Shown here: positions 62,903-64,000 of the stretch, piece after piece
Layout of the letters: each line of letters opens with the position of its first letter
Position numbering within the stretch: position 1 is the first letter of the stretch
Source of the DNA: an uncultured Chryseobacterium sp.
Lineage (GTDB): Bacteria > Bacteroidota > Bacteroidia > Flavobacteriales > Weeksellaceae
Direction of reading: 5' to 3'
Assembly (NCBI GenBank): GCA_913778275.1
Contig: CAJYWN010000002.1
Location: 139,657-203,656 of the forward strand
DNA: 64,000 nucleotides
Notes under the pieces: model-generated
Told to the model about the DNA's origin: nothing
Database searches by the model: none
What the model saw: the letters and a program-made list of their open reading frames with translations, nothing else
Position numbers and translations under genes: made by a program

Positions 62903-63841
62903 ATGGCCCATCAGTTAAGTTATCTATTTTGTACAAGGACGAGCAAGGACTTGGCAGAGAAAATTGCCCAGCATTACGGGAAAGAATTAGGAAAAATCAA
63001 CTTTCAAACCTTCAGTGACGGAGAATTTGAGCCGGTATTGGACGAGTCTGTAAGAGGAGGAAGAGTTTTCCTGATCGGATCTACATTCCCTCCGGCTGAC
63101 AATCTTTTAGAACTTCTTCTAATGATTGACGCGGCAAAAAGAGCCTCTGCAAAAAGCATTACCGTAGTACTCCCTTATTTCGGACTTGCCAGACAAGACA
63201 GAAAAGACAAACCAAGAGCGCCGATCGGTGCAAAGCTTGTAGCAAATCTTTTAACGGCTGCAGGAGCAACCAGAGTAATGACGATGGATCTTCATGCCGA
63301 TCAGATCCAGGGATTCTTTGAAATTCCTGTAGATCATTTATATGCATCTACTATTTTCGTAGACTATATCAGAGACCTTAACCTTGAAAATCTTACCATT
63401 GCGTCTCCGGATATGGGAGGAGCAAAAAGAGCTAAAAACTATGCGGGGCACTTAGGTGCAGATGTGGTAATTGCTTATAAGGAAAGGAAAAAGGCAAATG
63501 TTGTGGAAGAAATGTTCCTCATCGGAGATGTGGTTGGAAAGAACGTGATCCTTATTGATGATATGATCGATACGGCAGGTACACTTTGCAAGGCTGCAGA
63601 TATCTTAATGGAGAAAGGGGCAAAAACCGTAAGAGCTATGGCTACCCACGGGGTGCTTTCAGGAAAGGCTTATGAGAATATTGAAAACTCAAAACTTCTG
63701 GAAGTTATTGTAACTGACTCAATTCCTGTAAAAAATAATTTGTCATCTAAAATAAAAGTGCTATCTTGCGCCCCATTATTTGCAGACGTTATGAAAATGG
63801 TTCATGAGCATCAGTCAATCAGTAGTAAGTTTATTATTTAA
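62903..63841 (+). CDS. prs: ribose-phosphate pyrophosphokinase
   Basis: 312 residues. Makes PRPP from ribose 5-phosphate and ATP for purine, pyrimidine, NAD, His and Trp synthesis. Seen: KINFQTFSDGEFEPVLDES, the flexible-loop ITVVLPYFGLARQDRKDKPR, MTMDLHADQIQGFFEIPVDH, and the PRPP-binding VILIDDMIDTAGTLC. Full length. The promoter of the next gene begins inside its 3' end. Confidence 0.97.
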   Translation: MAHQLSYLFCTRTSKDLAEKIAQHYGKELGKINFQTFSDGEFEPVLDESVRGGRVFLIGSTFPPADNLLELLLMIDAAKRASAKSITVVLPYFGLARQDRKDKPRAPIGAKLVANLLTAAGATRVMTMDLHADQIQGFFEIPVDHLYASTIFVDYIRDLNLENLTIASPDMGGAKRAKNYAGHLGADVVIAYKERKKANVVEEMFLIGDVVGKNVILIDDMIDTAGTLCKAADILMEKGAKTVRAMATHGVLSGKAYENIENSKLLEVIVTDSIPVKNNLSSKIKVLSCAPLFADVMKMVHEHQSISSKFII

Positions 63842-63859
63842 CTGATATTCATATATTTG
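63830..63859 (+). promoter_or_regulatory. promoter of rplY
   Basis: TTTA (63830-63833, near the TTTG consensus), 18-nt spacer, TATATTTG (63852-63859), 38 nt before the ATG. Confidence 0.65.
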
Positions 63860-63897
63860 CAAATTAAATTTTAAAACAATTTTTTAAATTTTTATAA

Positions 63898-64000
63898 ATG
63901 AAATCTATTACAATTCAAGGTACAAAAAGAGAAAGCGTGGGCAAAAAGTCTACAAAAGCTTTACGTGATGCTGAATTAGTTCCTTGTGTTGTTTACGGAG
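63898..64000 (+). CDS. rplY: 50S ribosomal protein L25 (Ctc type), 3' end outside window
   Basis: Only the first 34 codons are inside the window: [20 protein letters not shown] then [14 protein letters not shown]. This is the start of the L25/Ctc family (5S rRNA-binding, TRE-x-GKK-xxxxLR-x-G-xxPxVVYG pattern). The prs-rplY order is common in this group. Length and possible C-terminal Ctc domain cannot be judged. Confidence 0.9.
   Translation, partial: MKSITIQGTKRESVGKKSTKALRDAELVPCVVYG

Noticed and set aside
1..64000. tRNA, rRNA, CRISPR array, transposase or phage gene
   Set aside because: None seen on reading both strands; intergenic gaps lack cloverleaf-like or repeat-spacer patterns, and no IS-type protein is encoded.

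Overview
The window looks like a chromosomal segment of a Flavobacteriia member of the Weeksellaceae, most like Chryseobacterium. The evidence is the low-GC codon use, repeated Bacteroidetes-type promoter elements (TAnnTTTG -7 boxes), a type IX secretion sorting tail, the gliding lipoprotein GldH, GLPGLI, DUF3078 and DUF6080 family proteins, and a complete alternative complex III operon. No rRNA, tRNA, CRISPR array, transposase or phage gene was seen.

Layout. 1-2966: the start of a TPR sensor histidine kinase lipoprotein (cut by the left edge), a tiny secreted protein, an unusually structured spacer and a one-span membrane protein. 3044-10909: housekeeping genes (secreted metallophosphoesterase, HflX, DUF4919, Na+/H+ antiporter, AlkD-like glycosylase, DUF6122, Ca2+/H+ antiporter, truncated haemoglobin). 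11086-20272: an AT-rich accessory locus, all on the minus strand. It reads: a 1253-residue protein of unknown family, an 88-residue protein, a 604-residue toxin ending in an ADP-ribosyltransferase domain, its immunity candidate, then a run of displaced toxin and immunity cassettes separated by near-identical hairpins. 20714-28368: KirBac channel, YkgJ-type cysteine cluster protein, two small Lys-tailed secreted proteins, DUF1801, glutamate dehydrogenase, DprA, rhomboid protease, DUF3078. 28515-33139: suf operon (sufA, four-helix-bundle gene, sufB, sufC, sufD). 33284-41632: GLPGLI, YpfJ-type metallopeptidase, LTA-synthase-like protein, ribH, a TPR protein, apt and secreted proteins. 41785-50220: the six ACIII genes actA-F. 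50406-59733: SPOR protein, DUF6080, a T9SS-secreted propeller, SelO, and the ricT-gldH-PBP1A operon. 60008-64000: FadL-type porin, GDSL lipoprotein, prs and the start of rplY.

How the genes work together. ACIII oxidises menaquinol and passes electrons to cytochrome c. The suf operon supplies Fe-S clusters. ricT-gldH-PBP1A links an Fe-S-associated regulator, gliding/T9SS and peptidoglycan synthesis in one transcript. The accessory locus is the most unusual part. It looks like a polymorphic toxin system in which one full-length toxin gene can be re-tipped by recombination with downstream cassettes. Shared pretoxin sequence and cassette-bounding hairpins would provide the homology. Neither the 1253-residue nor the 604-residue protein has a visible Sec signal, so the route of export is unknown. 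No known delivery-apparatus gene lies in the window. The 1253-residue protein is the best candidate for something undescribed.
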